A stretch of 64,000 nt of DNA. Source: Bacteroidota bacterium. Lineage in GTDB: Bacteria > Bacteroidota > Bacteroidia > AKYH767-A > 2013-40CM-41-45. The notes beneath the pieces are model-generated. The model worked only from the letters and a program-made list of their open reading frames with translations, was not told the DNA's origin and did not search any database. Each line of letters begins with the position of its first letter. The stretch's first letter is position 1. Of this stretch, positions 19,420 to 27,318 are shown one piece after another. The position numbers and the translations under genes are program-made. The stretch is taken from positions 1 through 64,000 of the forward strand of contig JADKIH010000002.1 in assembly GCA_016721305.1 (NCBI GenBank), given 5' to 3'.

Positions 19420-19466
19420 CAAAAGTATACCATTCCAAAATGAAAATACAAATAGAGAATGGTATA
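19420..19466 (-). promoter_or_regulatory. peroxiredoxin promoter and candidate operator
   Basis: On the minus strand TACTTTTG (19427-19420) is an exact -7 box for the peroxiredoxin. A perfect 10-base inverted repeat, TATACCATTC (19426-19435) and GAATGGTATA (19457-19466), starts at that box; the arms are offset by 31 bases, about three helical turns. Its position suggests a regulator binding site, possibly oxidative-stress responsive. The regulator is not identified. Confidence 0.5.
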
Positions 19467-19557
19467 TCCCGCAGGGATCTTGGTTCATTTATATCGTAAA
19501 CTGATGTAAGATTGGTATAAATCATTCTTTCTTAGAATCAGCTATGCTTCTATTCCG

Positions 19558-19565
19558 TAATTTTG
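19558..19565 (+). promoter_or_regulatory. -7 element before ahpC
   Basis: TAATTTTG matches TAnnTTTG; it lies 38 bases upstream of the ATG at 19604, leaving a short AT-rich leader. Confidence 0.55.
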
Positions 19566-19603
19566 CATTTCATTAATTATCAATCTAAAAAACAATTATA
19601 CAA

Positions 19604-20231
19604 ATGGCATTAGTAGGTAAAAAAGCTCCTTCATTCAAGGCTAAAGCAGTGGTATTGGGCGATCAATTCGTGAACGATTTTTCGCTCGATCAATACATCG
19701 GAAAAAACATGTGGTGTTTTTCTTTTATCCGAAAGATTTCACTTTTGTGTGTCCGACTGAATTACATGCATTCCAGGAAAAACTGGGTGAATTCGAAAAA
19801 GAAATGTAGCTGTCGTAGCATGTTCTACTGACACCGAACAATCACACTGGGGATGGCTCCAGATGCCGAAAAAACATGGTGGTATTCAGGGCATCACTTA
19901 TCCGGTTGTTGCTGATACAACGAAAACAATTTCTATCAACTACGGCGTATTGTCAGGCGACTATCAATACAACGAAGAAGGTGAACTTGTTGCTACAGGA
20001 CCAATGATTGCTTTCCGCGGATTGTTCCTCATCGACAAAGACGGAAAAGTTCGTCACGAACTCATCAACGATTTCCCATTAGGTCGTAACGTCGACGAAG
20101 CTCTCCGTATGGTAGACGCTTTACAATTCTTCGAAGAAAACGGCGAAGTATGTCCTGCCAACTGGACAAAAGGTGGCGAGGGTATGAAAGAATCGCATAC
20201 GGCGGTGGCTGATTATATGGCGAAGAAATAA
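19604..20231 (+). CDS. ahpC: typical 2-Cys peroxiredoxin AhpC/Prx1-like (two frameshifts)
   Basis: About 210 residues after repair of shifts near 19713 and 19803. Peroxidatic cysteine in DFTFVCPTELHAF (read in a second frame), then VVACSTDTEQSHWGWLQ (third frame), GITYPVVADTTKTISINYGVL, FLIDKDGKVRH and the resolving cysteine in NGEVCPANW. The C-terminal YMAKK-type tail is that of robust 2-Cys Prx proteins. It detoxifies peroxides in the cytoplasm with a thioredoxin or AhpF partner not present here. The gene name follows the family. Confidence 0.92.
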
Positions 20232-20520
20232 ATTAGCTAATTAGCTGATTAGATAATTAGCTAATGTCGGTAGGATTCAGCTTACTTGTTGTACAAGTTG
20301 TTGACGTTTAGTTTGACACAGAATCAACTACCTTATTGGGCAAACAGTTGACTTGTTGGACTACGTAACATTAGCTGAATAACCAATGTCGGTAGGATTC
20401 AGCTTACTTGTTGTACAAGTTGTTGACGTGTAGTTTGGCACAGAATCAACTCCCTTATTGGGCAAACAGTTGACTTGTTGATCGACGCAAAATTAGCTAA
20501 TTAGCTCATCAGCTAATTAG
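20232..20520. repeat. convergent intergenic repeat block (96-base direct repeat within TTAGCTAA words)
   Basis: Two 96-base direct copies, 20263-20358 and 20385-20480, differ at only a few positions (unit starts AATGTCGGTAGGATTC, ends GTTGACTTGTTG). They are flanked outside by inverted AATTAGCTAATTAGCT words at 20231-20265 and 20490-20526. Each unit contains an internal ACTTGTTGTACAAGTTGT palindromic centre. No gene seen. Confidence 0.85.
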
Positions 20521-21294
20521 CTAATTTTTTTTCGCCTCATTCCAATAAACATCCATCTCCGCCAACGTCATATCCGATAAATTTTTTCCAAGTTTGCGGG
20601 CGGCTTCTTCGAGGTATTGAAAACGGTAAATAAATTTTTTATTGGTGCGCTCTAATGCTTCTTCGGCATTGATGTTTTTGAACCTTGCATAATTGATTAA
20701 ACTAAAAAGCACATCTCCGAATTCAGACTCCATATGCTTTTGATCATTGTTGTCGGATGCTTCTTTAAATTCCGCAATCTCTTCCTGCACTTTCTCCCAA
20801 ACCTGATGCGGTTCTTCCCAGTCGAAACCGACACCTCTCGCCTTCTCCTGAATGCGCATGGCTTTAATCATTGCCGGCAACGACTTAGGAACTCCGCCTA
20901 ACACAGACTTATTTCCTTCTTTCAGTTTCAACTGCTCCCAATTGCGTTTTACATCTTCTTCGTTCTGCACTTTTACGTCGCCGTAAATATGGGGATGACG
21001 ATAAATCAGTTTCTCACACTGTGCATTTATTACATCAGCAATATCAAATGCCTTCTTCTCCGATGCAATCTTTGCATAGAAAACTAAATGCAACATAATG
21101 TCGCCGAGTTCTTTTTTGATTTCCGGCAGATCGTTTTCAATAATACTGTCGGTTAACTCAAATGTCTCTTCGATTGTCAAATGACGTAGACTTTCCATCG
21201 TCTGCTTCATATCCCAAGGACATTGCGCACGCAATTCGTCCATAATCGTTGCGAGTCGTTCGAAGGCTTGGGCTCTGGGGGAAATTTGTGTCAT
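20521..21294 (-). CDS. mazG: nucleoside triphosphate pyrophosphohydrolase MazG
   Basis: 257 residues, the usual length of two-domain MazG. Hydrolyses NTPs to NMP and pyrophosphate, house-cleaning the nucleotide pool. First domain: CPWDMKQTMESLRHLTIEE, then the EExxE metal motif (EETFE) and ELGDIMLHLVFYA. Second domain: EKVQEEIAEF with EFGDVLFSLINYAR. ATG at 21294 is chosen because the frame upstream (to 21360) is made of repeat words. It lies divergent from the SRPBCC gene with a word array between. Confidence 0.93.
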   Translation of the reverse strand: MTQISPRAQAFERLATIMDELRAQCPWDMKQTMESLRHLTIEETFELTDSIIENDLPEIKKELGDIMLHLVFYAKIASEKKAFDIADVINAQCEKLIYRHPHIYGDVKVQNEEDVKRNWEQLKLKEGNKSVLGGVPKSLPAMIKAMRIQEKARGVGFDWEEPHQVWEKVQEEIAEFKEASDNNDQKHMESEFGDVLFSLINYARFKNINAEEALERTNKKFIYRFQYLEEAARKLGKNLSDMTLAEMDVYWNEAKKN

Positions 21295-21300
21295 GGTGGT

Positions 21301-21456
21301 GGGTTGCGAGTTGCGGGTTACGAGTTGCGGGTTGCGGGTTGCGAATCTGTTCACTCCCACTGTTACTCAAACTCGCACTACGGGTTGCGGGTTACGGGTT
21401 ACGAGTTGCGGGTTTACGGGTTACGAGTTGCGGGTTACGAGTTGCGGGTTGCGGCC
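21301..21456. repeat. GGGTTGCGAGTTACGAGTT word array
   Basis: About fifteen imperfect 7-10 base units of GGGTTGCG/GAGTTACG, the reverse complement of the family at 17130. It begins 7 bases upstream of the mazG start codon, so it fills the space where the mazG promoter should be. Confidence 0.8.
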
Positions 21457-21553
21457 GGCTACACCAAGCAACAAAGCAAAAATGCAAATAATTCCCCTCT
21501 CTCCCTGAACTTTCATTGACCTGATATTGTTATTTATTCAACTAACTTGCATC

Positions 21554-22022
21554 ATGAGTGTTCAAAACTTAGTCTTTCGTCAGAAGCTTGAAACAGACCT
21601 CGATACGGCCTGGGCTTTTTAGCGATCCGAAAAACCTGGCGAGGATTTGTCCTCCGGAAATGAATTTTCAAATCAAATCAGGACTTAATAATTTAGGCAC
21701 TTATGCCGGACAAATTATTCGCTATTCTGTTTCTCCCGTGATGGGAATTCCGATGGAATGGATTACTGAAATCACTCATGTAGTCGATAAAAAACTCTTT
21801 GTCGATGAGCAACGCAAAGGCCCATACAAAATGTGGCATCACCAACATCACTTCGAAAAAGTCGATGGCGGTGTACTCATGACGGACATCCTCCATTACG
21901 AAGTCCCTGCAGGATTCCTTGGAAATTTGCTGAATCAGATTTTTATCCGAAAAAAAGTTCTTGAAATTTTCAAATACAGAGAACAAGTAATTCCGGAGTT
22001 ACTGAAACAAAATAATAAATAA
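21554..22022 (+). CDS. SRPBCC/START-like ligand-binding protein (one frameshift)
   Basis: About 155 residues. From ATG 21554 the protein reads VQNLVFRQKLETDLDTAWAFF, then a T run at 21614-21618 seems one T short; it continues SDPKNLARICPPEMNFQI, KMWHHQHHFEKVDGGVLMTDILHYEVP and FIRKKVLEIFKYRE. This is the cyclase/dehydrase-like SRPBCC pattern, a helix-grip fold with an internal hydrophobic pocket. Ligand unknown. It ends convergent with apaG, separated by tandem words and a hairpin. Confidence 0.8.
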
Positions 22023-22023
22023 C

Positions 22024-22124
22024 CACTAAGACACTAAGACACTAAGACACTAAGACACTAAGGCAAAACAGCAAGGCTACTTACTACTTACTACTTACTA
22101 CTTACTACTCACTACTTACAATTT
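22024..22124. repeat. tandem CACTAAGA and TTACTAC arrays
   Basis: About five copies of the octamer CACTAAGA at 22024-22062, then about seven copies of the heptamer TTACTAC at 22078-22124. They fill the convergent space between the SRPBCC gene and apaG. Confidence 0.8.
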
Positions 22125-22138
22125 CCACCCGACAAGCC

Positions 22139-22163
22139 AAAAAAAAACCGGGCATCCGCCCGG
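22139..22163 (-). terminator. terminator of apaG
   Basis: CCGGGC/GCCCGG stem with a 4-base loop; on the minus strand it is followed by seven T residues. Confidence 0.8.
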
Positions 22164-22213
22164 CCTTTCCCGTAAGAATAATTCTTTCCACTTCGGTTTA
22201 TTGAATAGGTATC

Positions 22214-22600
22214 TTAGTTCATTTTGTATGGCACCACAAGTTGAAACTCAGGGATGCGAACGTAGAATTGTTTTTTGTCGATCAGTCGTTCCATCATATA
22301 TGTTCCGTACATCTTACCAACTTCAGATTCAAGATTACATCCTGAAATATACTGATAGCTTTCACCTGTACCGATGATTGGCTGTTCACCAACAACGCCT
22401 TCTCCTTCAACTTCTCGATTAGTAGAATTTGAATCGATGATAAACCAGTGGCGACGCATCAGCTGAACTGAGTATTCGCTATTGTTAGTGATCGTAATTC
22501 TATATGCGAAGATGTGATGTCCGAGAGTTGCATTACTTTGATCAGGGCGATAAAAAATCTCTACGCTGACCTTAACTCCTGATGTTACTTGTGTAATCAT
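22214..22600 (-). CDS. apaG: ApaG domain protein
   Basis: 128 residues, the usual ApaG length. The signature parts are ITQVTSGVKVSVEIFY, FAYRITITNNSEYSVQLMRRHWFIID, REVEGEGVVGEQPIIGTGESYQYISGC and GTYMMER. A fibronectin-like beta-sandwich, linked in enterobacteria to divalent cation tolerance; its reaction is unsettled. ATG 22600 chosen, as the longer frame (to 22672) adds no conserved sequence. Confidence 0.93.
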   Translation of the reverse strand: MITQVTSGVKVSVEIFYRPDQSNATLGHHIFAYRITITNNSEYSVQLMRRHWFIIDSNSTNREVEGEGVVGEQPIIGTGESYQYISGCNLESEVGKMYGTYMMERLIDKKQFYVRIPEFQLVVPYKMN

Positions 22601-22745
22601 AACTGCCTTTGTTGATGAATCAAATATATCCAAACAACCGAAAAAAGCGAAAATAATTTGATAAACACCCAAAAAAGGGTTGCCAAGGCCTTAATTTGAT
22701 GGTAAATGGCACATGGGATTAGGTGAAATTTTGTAAGAAAAAGGC

Positions 22746-22769
22746 AAAAAAAAACCGCTTATGAGGCGG
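22746..22769 (-). terminator. terminator overlapping the stop codon of the 50-residue membrane protein
   Basis: On the minus strand CCGCC-ATAAG-CGG forms a short stem followed by nine T residues; the TAA stop of the upstream small gene is inside the hairpin. Confidence 0.65.
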
Positions 22770-22911
22770 ATAGCTGAATAAAGAAGAAGATAACGACGGA
22801 TAAAAACAGGGTAATTTCGAAGAAAGCCAATAGCCAGGTGAAATAAATCGCCTTTTTGCTTTCCCGATGTTGACTCAAATATGTTTTTACCAGACGTTGC
22901 GCAGTCACCAT
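22759..22911 (-). CDS. small membrane protein, 50 residues
   Basis: An ATG frame 20 bases after the ABC-F gene stop. It has a basic N-terminal helix (QRLVKTYLSQHRESKKAIYF) and one long hydrophobic helix (WLLAFFEITLFLSVVIFFFIQL). The adjacent terminator and tight spacing to the ABC-F gene support a real cistron. No family recognised. Confidence 0.55.
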   Translation of the reverse strand: MVTAQRLVKTYLSQHRESKKAIYFTWLLAFFEITLFLSVVIFFFIQLSAS

Positions 22912-22930
22912 GAAGGGGCAATATAGAAAT

Positions 22931-24858
22931 TTAATCGAGTCCCGCCAACTGTTCGAAGACTTCTTCCCACTCTTTCGTAACCAGCTTCAGTTTAGTTTCA
23001 ACTTCATTGAAATTTTGAAGCGCTTTCTGAAATTTCGTCGGATCTCCGAATACAGCCGGATCGCCCAATAAGGCCTCCTGCTCTTCTTTCTGCTTTTTAA
23101 GCTTCTGAAGTTCGGTCTCGAGATTCTGAAAACGGGTATTTAACTTCTTTTTGAGCTTTTTCTCTTCTTCATTGGGTTGTGTCTTCACAACTTCAGCCTT
23201 TTTCTGCTCTTTTTCCTTCTTTTCCTGATCCTGCTTGGCCTTCTGAACGTTCTTCGCCATCTTATGACGCTCATCCATCCAGACTTCGTACTCGTCGTAT
23301 GGACCGAGATATTCTTTGATCTCGTGGTTTTCGATCCACCAGATTTTATTGGCTACCTGTGATAGGAAGAATCGATCGTGAGATACGATGATGAATGAAC
23401 CCTCGTAATCCTGAAGAACCTGTATGAGAATCCCCACCGATTGCATATCGAGGTGATTCGTCGGCTCATCGAGAATAAGGAAGTTAGCTTTACTCAAAAT
23501 TGTTTTCGCCAAAGCAACACGCGACTTCTCTCCTCCCGACAAAACTTTGATCTTCTTAAAAACATCATCACCGCTGAACAAAATGCTCCGAGAATCGAAC
23601 GAAGCTCGACGTCTTTTTATCGGGAGCAAAATGCGCCAACTCTGTAAATCAAATCGTTGTCTAATCCTAAACTCTCTAACTGATGCTGAGCATAGAAGGC
23701 CGGCACGACATTATGCGTAATTTCACTCTTACCTACATATGGTTCGCTTCCGTTAATCATACGAAGAACGGTCGACTTTCCTCGTCCGTTTGCTCCAATG
23801 AGAGCAATCTTATCGCCTCGTAAAATTTTCGCTTCTGTATTTTTCAAAATCTTCAGATCACCATAACTCTTATCAGTGATATGAAGATCGGCAATCAATT
23901 TCCCCGGAGTCTTTTCCATATTGAAACGGATATTGATTTCAGGTCCGGCTGAATCTACATCTTCGATGCGATCCATTCTGTCGAGCATCTTAATACGCGA
24001 CTGGGCCATCTTCGCCTTCGAAGCTTTCGCACGGAAACGGTCAATTAATTTTTCCTGTTCCTTGATATACTTTTCCTGATTCTTGAATTGCGAACGCTGT
24101 AGATCTTCTCGTTCTTGCTTTTGCTCAAGATAGTATGAGTAATTGCCCGGGTAAACCGTAATTTTCTGATTGGCGATTTCGACCGTGCGGTTTACTACTT
24201 TATCGAGGAAATATCTATCGTGCGAAACGATTACAACAGTCGCTTTATAATCCTGCAAATAATCTTCGAGCCATTGGATAGACGGAAGATCCAGGTGATT
24301 CGTCGGCTCATCGAGCAAAAGCAAATCAGGCGCCTGAAGCATCATCTTTGCCAGCATCACCCGCATTCGCCATCCTCCTGAAAATTCGTTCAGCGGTCGT
24401 TGTAAATCGGTTGTCGTAAAACCTAATCCTTCGAGAAGGGCTTCGGCTTTTGCCTGAATATTATAACCGTCGGCTGCCTCAAAAGCTACTTGCTTGTCGT
24501 GCAGATCATGAAGTACTTCTTCGCTGTGATCATGCTCCATCTTTTCCAAAAGGGCATGAATCTCTTTTTCCAGCTTCAGAGCTTCTTCGAAAGCCTGCAT
24601 GGCTACTTCCAGAATTGTATCCTGCGAAGAATAGCTCAGCAAATCCTGATTCAGGAAACCGATCGTGAGATTGCGGATTTTGCTGATGTCGCCGCTTTCT
24701 ACTTGATACTCACCATTTATGATGCGCAAAAGCGTCGACTTTCCCGTTCCGTTAAGTCCTAGCAACCCGATTCTCTCCCCGGGATTTATCTGCCAGGTAG
24801 CGTCCGTGTACAGGTAGCGACTCCCAAATTCGAATGAAATGCTGTTTAATGAAAGCAT
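22931..24858 (-). CDS. ABC-F family ATP-binding protein (about three frameshifts)
   Basis: About 640 residues with two ABC domains and no membrane segment. First domain: Walker A GLNGTGKST, signature EFSGGWRMR, Walker B LLLLDEPTNHLD, HDRYFL. A linker rich in charged helices (SQFKNQEKYIKEQEKL...KAKMAQSRIKML) follows. Second domain: GANGRGKST, LSGGEKSR, FLILDEPTNHLD, HDRFFL, then a C-terminal coiled coil. Between 23585 and 23640 the reading frame changes three times, but DLIY-ELAHFAPDKK-DVELRSILGAF can be followed. ABC-F proteins act on ribosomes in translation or antibiotic protection. Start at ATG 24858 (MLSLNSISFEFG). Confidence 0.92.
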
Positions 24859-24967
24859 GGCGCGAAAGTCGGAAATTCCTGTCAATGAACCTCAAAATTT
24901 ATCCGTTTTTGAAATAAAATATATCTTGCAGGCTCAAACACACAATCATTCAAAAACGAATAAAATC

Positions 24968-25822
24968 ATGAAAAAAGTAAGTTTAATATTAATCATGAGC
25001 CTGTTTTTCGGTTCTGCCTTCTCTCAAACGGCAGCCGTTGACACCTCATGGAAAAAAGGAGGATTTATCGGCCTGAACTTCACGCAGGTAAATTTATCTC
25101 AGTGGGCTCAGGGTGGTGAAAACTCTTTGAGTCTGGCTTCCAATATCAATCTGTTCGCCAACTACAAAACAGCAAAAGTTGACTGGCAAAACACTCTTGA
25201 TCTGGGTTATGCGATTTTAAGCACAACTTCGGGCGGAGTAAAAAAGAGCGATGATAAGATCGATCTTACTTCTAAATACAGCCGTAATATGAGTGCACAC
25301 TGGCTGTATGGTGCATTGTTGAACTTCAAGAGTCAGTTTACAAACGGGTATAACTACCCTGACGACAGCACCGTTGTTTCTAAATTCCTTTCGCCGGGAT
25401 ACATCACATTAGCCCTCGGTTTTACTTACAAGCCGGTCGACTACTTTGAGGTATTCCTCTCTCCTGCTACAGGAAAGGTCACGATGGTGAACGATAAATT
25501 GCTTTCTGATCTCGGCGCGTATGGCGTTGATCCCGGAAAAACAAGCAAGATGGAATTCGGTGCTTACTTGAACATGAAATTCAAGAAAGACATCATGCAG
25601 AATGTAACGCTTACTTCAAAGCTCGAATTGTTCAACAACTACACTGACAAAGACAAAAACAACGCAAAGAAAATTGATGTGAACTGGGAATCGTCTTTGA
25701 ACATGAAAGTGAATAAATATATCACTGCGTCCATTACAACAACGGTATTCTACGATGCCAATGTTGTAGAGCGTACTCAGTTTAAAGAGTTACTCGGAAT
25801 CGGCTTCGGCTATAAATTCTAA
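24968..25822 (+). CDS. DUF3078 domain outer-membrane-like protein
   Basis: 284 residues. Signal peptide at ATG 24968 (SLILIMSLFFGSAFSQ), then WKKGGFIGLNFTQVNLSQWAQGGENSLS, a hallmark of DUF3078 proteins, and repeated amphipathic strands ending in GIGFGYKF with a terminal Phe typical of outer-membrane beta-barrels. Function unknown. Upstream frame to 24839 overlaps the divergent ABC-F start and is not used. Confidence 0.85.
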   Translation: MKKVSLILIMSLFFGSAFSQTAAVDTSWKKGGFIGLNFTQVNLSQWAQGGENSLSLASNINLFANYKTAKVDWQNTLDLGYAILSTTSGGVKKSDDKIDLTSKYSRNMSAHWLYGALLNFKSQFTNGYNYPDDSTVVSKFLSPGYITLALGFTYKPVDYFEVFLSPATGKVTMVNDKLLSDLGAYGVDPGKTSKMEFGAYLNMKFKKDIMQNVTLTSKLELFNNYTDKDKNNAKKIDVNWESSLNMKVNKYITASITTTVFYDANVVERTQFKELLGIGFGYKF

Positions 25823-25859
25823 ACAACAATTGCTCAACGCAATTTAATATACCTGTACA

Positions 25860-26240
25860 GTGAAATACATCTACCTGATGGCCGGTGGCGCCATCGGAAC
25901 ACTTTTAAGGTATTTGTCATCTTTGTGGATAGCGGAAACGATCTTTCATTTCCGCTTTCCATGGGGGACATTTTTTGTGAATCTGGTTGGCTCCTTCGTG
26001 ATCGGACTTTTAGCCGGCATGAATCAAAACAATCAATGGAATATGGAGCTAAAAACTTTTTTGTTCGCCGGATTGTTAGGCGGTTTTACGACATACTCCA
26101 GTTACGCGCTCGAATCACTAAATTTAATTCGTGCCGGTGAATTCGGATTAACAATTATCTACATTACATCAACCACACTCATCGGATTGCTGATGGCTGC
26201 AGCCGGTTTCTGGCTCGGCTCACAATTAGTAAAAAACTAA
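25860..26240 (+). CDS. crcB: fluoride ion channel CrcB/Fluc
   Basis: 126 residues, four membrane helices, GTG start at 25860. Signature segments GGAIGTLLRYLSS, FPWGTFFVNLVGSFVIGLLAG (the N41-type asparagine) and FLFAGLLGGFTTYSSYALE (Phe box and central Na site TTYSS) identify a dual-topology fluoride exporter. It lies 37 bases after the DUF3078 gene and 3 bases before a carbonic-anhydrase-like gene. No fluoride riboswitch fits in the short upstream gap. Confidence 0.92.
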   Translation: MKYIYLMAGGAIGTLLRYLSSLWIAETIFHFRFPWGTFFVNLVGSFVIGLLAGMNQNNQWNMELKTFLFAGLLGGFTTYSSYALESLNLIRAGEFGLTIIYITSTTLIGLLMAAAGFWLGSQLVKN

Positions 26241-26243
26241 GCT

Positions 26244-26795
26244 ATGGAAAATTCAAGCCGACTCATCTCGATTAAATCATCGGAAGATATTCTTCCCGTT
26301 TACCGCAACACTGCAATTGGAAATCTCTTAGAGTACCACAATCTTGATCGTCCTTTCGACACGTACAGTGCTGCTCAAATGCTCATTGGTATGTGTATGG
26401 ACAATCGTAAACATCTTCACATTCCCGATAACTTCGCCTATATCATTCGTTCAGGTGGCGGTAATCTTCGCTACTCCGAATTTCGTGTGAGCTATGCTAT
26501 CTCAGTTGGAAATGTAAAAGCCATTGCGATTATCGGACACAATAATTGCGGAATGGTGAATCTCATGGCACGTCGTGAACTATTCATAAAAGGCTTAGTC
26601 GAAAATGCCGGATGGCCTCGCGAAGAAGCTGAAGATCATTTTTATCATTTCGAACCAATGCATGAAATCGGAAACGAAGTCGATTTTGCTTGCAGCGAAG
26701 CAAAGCGAATGAGATTACGTTACCCGAAAATCTTAGTCGCTCCTATGCTCTACCGCGTAGAAGACAACTTACTTTATTTGATCAAAGAAGATTAA
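26244..26795 (+). CDS. beta-carbonic-anhydrase-like protein
   Basis: 183 residues. Zinc ligands in the order of beta-class enzymes: CMDNRKHLHIP (Cys and the Asp-Arg dyad) and IGHNNCGM (His, Cys). YIIRSGGGNLRYSEF matches the G-A-N loop region with a change (R-S-G-G-G-N). The family catalyses CO2 hydration; this member is shorter than typical enzymes at the N-terminus and may have another substrate. Three bases after crcB, so likely the same operon. Confidence 0.8.
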   Translation: MENSSRLISIKSSEDILPVYRNTAIGNLLEYHNLDRPFDTYSAAQMLIGMCMDNRKHLHIPDNFAYIIRSGGGNLRYSEFRVSYAISVGNVKAIAIIGHNNCGMVNLMARRELFIKGLVENAGWPREEAEDHFYHFEPMHEIGNEVDFACSEAKRMRLRYPKILVAPMLYRVEDNLLYLIKED

Positions 26796-26956
26796 ATCAT
26801 TTCAAAGGCGCAATTCGGATGAAGCCGCAATGAAGAATGAGCATGCGTTATCTGAATTAACTTTTCTTCACTCTTTTCGGCTCACTACTTCATACTCGCA
26901 TCATTGATGTTCGGGTAAACTTGCATCATAATTTTAACAAACCAATCTTAACAATC

Positions 26957-27193
26957 ATGAAAAAAGTTATGGTATTGGCAGTAGCTGCACTTTTCGCACT
27001 ATCTGTTTCAGCGCAAACTGCTTCGAAGGCAGAAGTAAAACCGGCAGCAAAAACTGAGGCGCCTAAGGCCCATGTAAAGAAGGCGAAAAAAGAAGCCAAA
27101 GTTGAAAAAGTTACTGCAACTGCTAAAAAAGCAGAGCCTAAAAAAGTTGAGCCTAAAAAGACTGAAATGAAAAAAGGTGACGAGAAAAAATAA
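26957..27193 (+). CDS. small secreted Lys/Ala/Pro-rich protein
   Basis: 78 residues. Signal peptide (VMVLAVAALFALSVSA/Q) followed by a low-complexity tail of Lys, Ala, Pro, Glu and Val (AKKAEPKKVEPKKTEMKKG). Such proteins may bind nucleic acid or envelope polymers, but nothing specific can be said. It has its own terminator. Confidence 0.7.
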   Translation: MKKVMVLAVAALFALSVSAQTASKAEVKPAAKTEAPKAHVKKAKKEAKVEKVTATAKKAEPKKVEPKKTEMKKGDEKK

Positions 27194-27213
27194 TCTTCGT
27201 TTCCCTGATGGTT

Positions 27214-27249
27214 AAAGGCTGAAAGCACTTCGCTCTCAGCCTTTTTTTG
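27214..27249 (+). terminator. terminator after the Lys-rich protein
   Basis: AAAGGCTGA...TCAGCCTTT stem with an inner AGC/GCT pair and TTCG-like loop, followed by seven T residues. Confidence 0.88.
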
Positions 27250-27318
27250 TTAACAATATTTTTAAAAAAGTATGCATTTTCCCCTCTGAGCGGTCGAATT
27301 GAATGTAACTTCGCAAGA

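Noticed and set aside
20232..20520. Phage attachment site or insertion sequence made of the 96-base repeats
   Set aside because: No transposase, integrase or target duplication; better described as an intergenic repeat.
17130..21456. Repeat arrays considered as CRISPR
   Set aside because: Units are 7-10 bases, imperfect, and have no unique spacers of constant length; no cas genes are nearby.
25823..25859. Fluoride riboswitch upstream of crcB
   Set aside because: Only 37 bases separate the genes and no pseudoknot sequence is visible.
26926..27228. 100-codon minus-strand hydrophobic frame
   Set aside because: Mirror of the Lys-rich small secreted protein, whose signal peptide and terminator support the plus strand.
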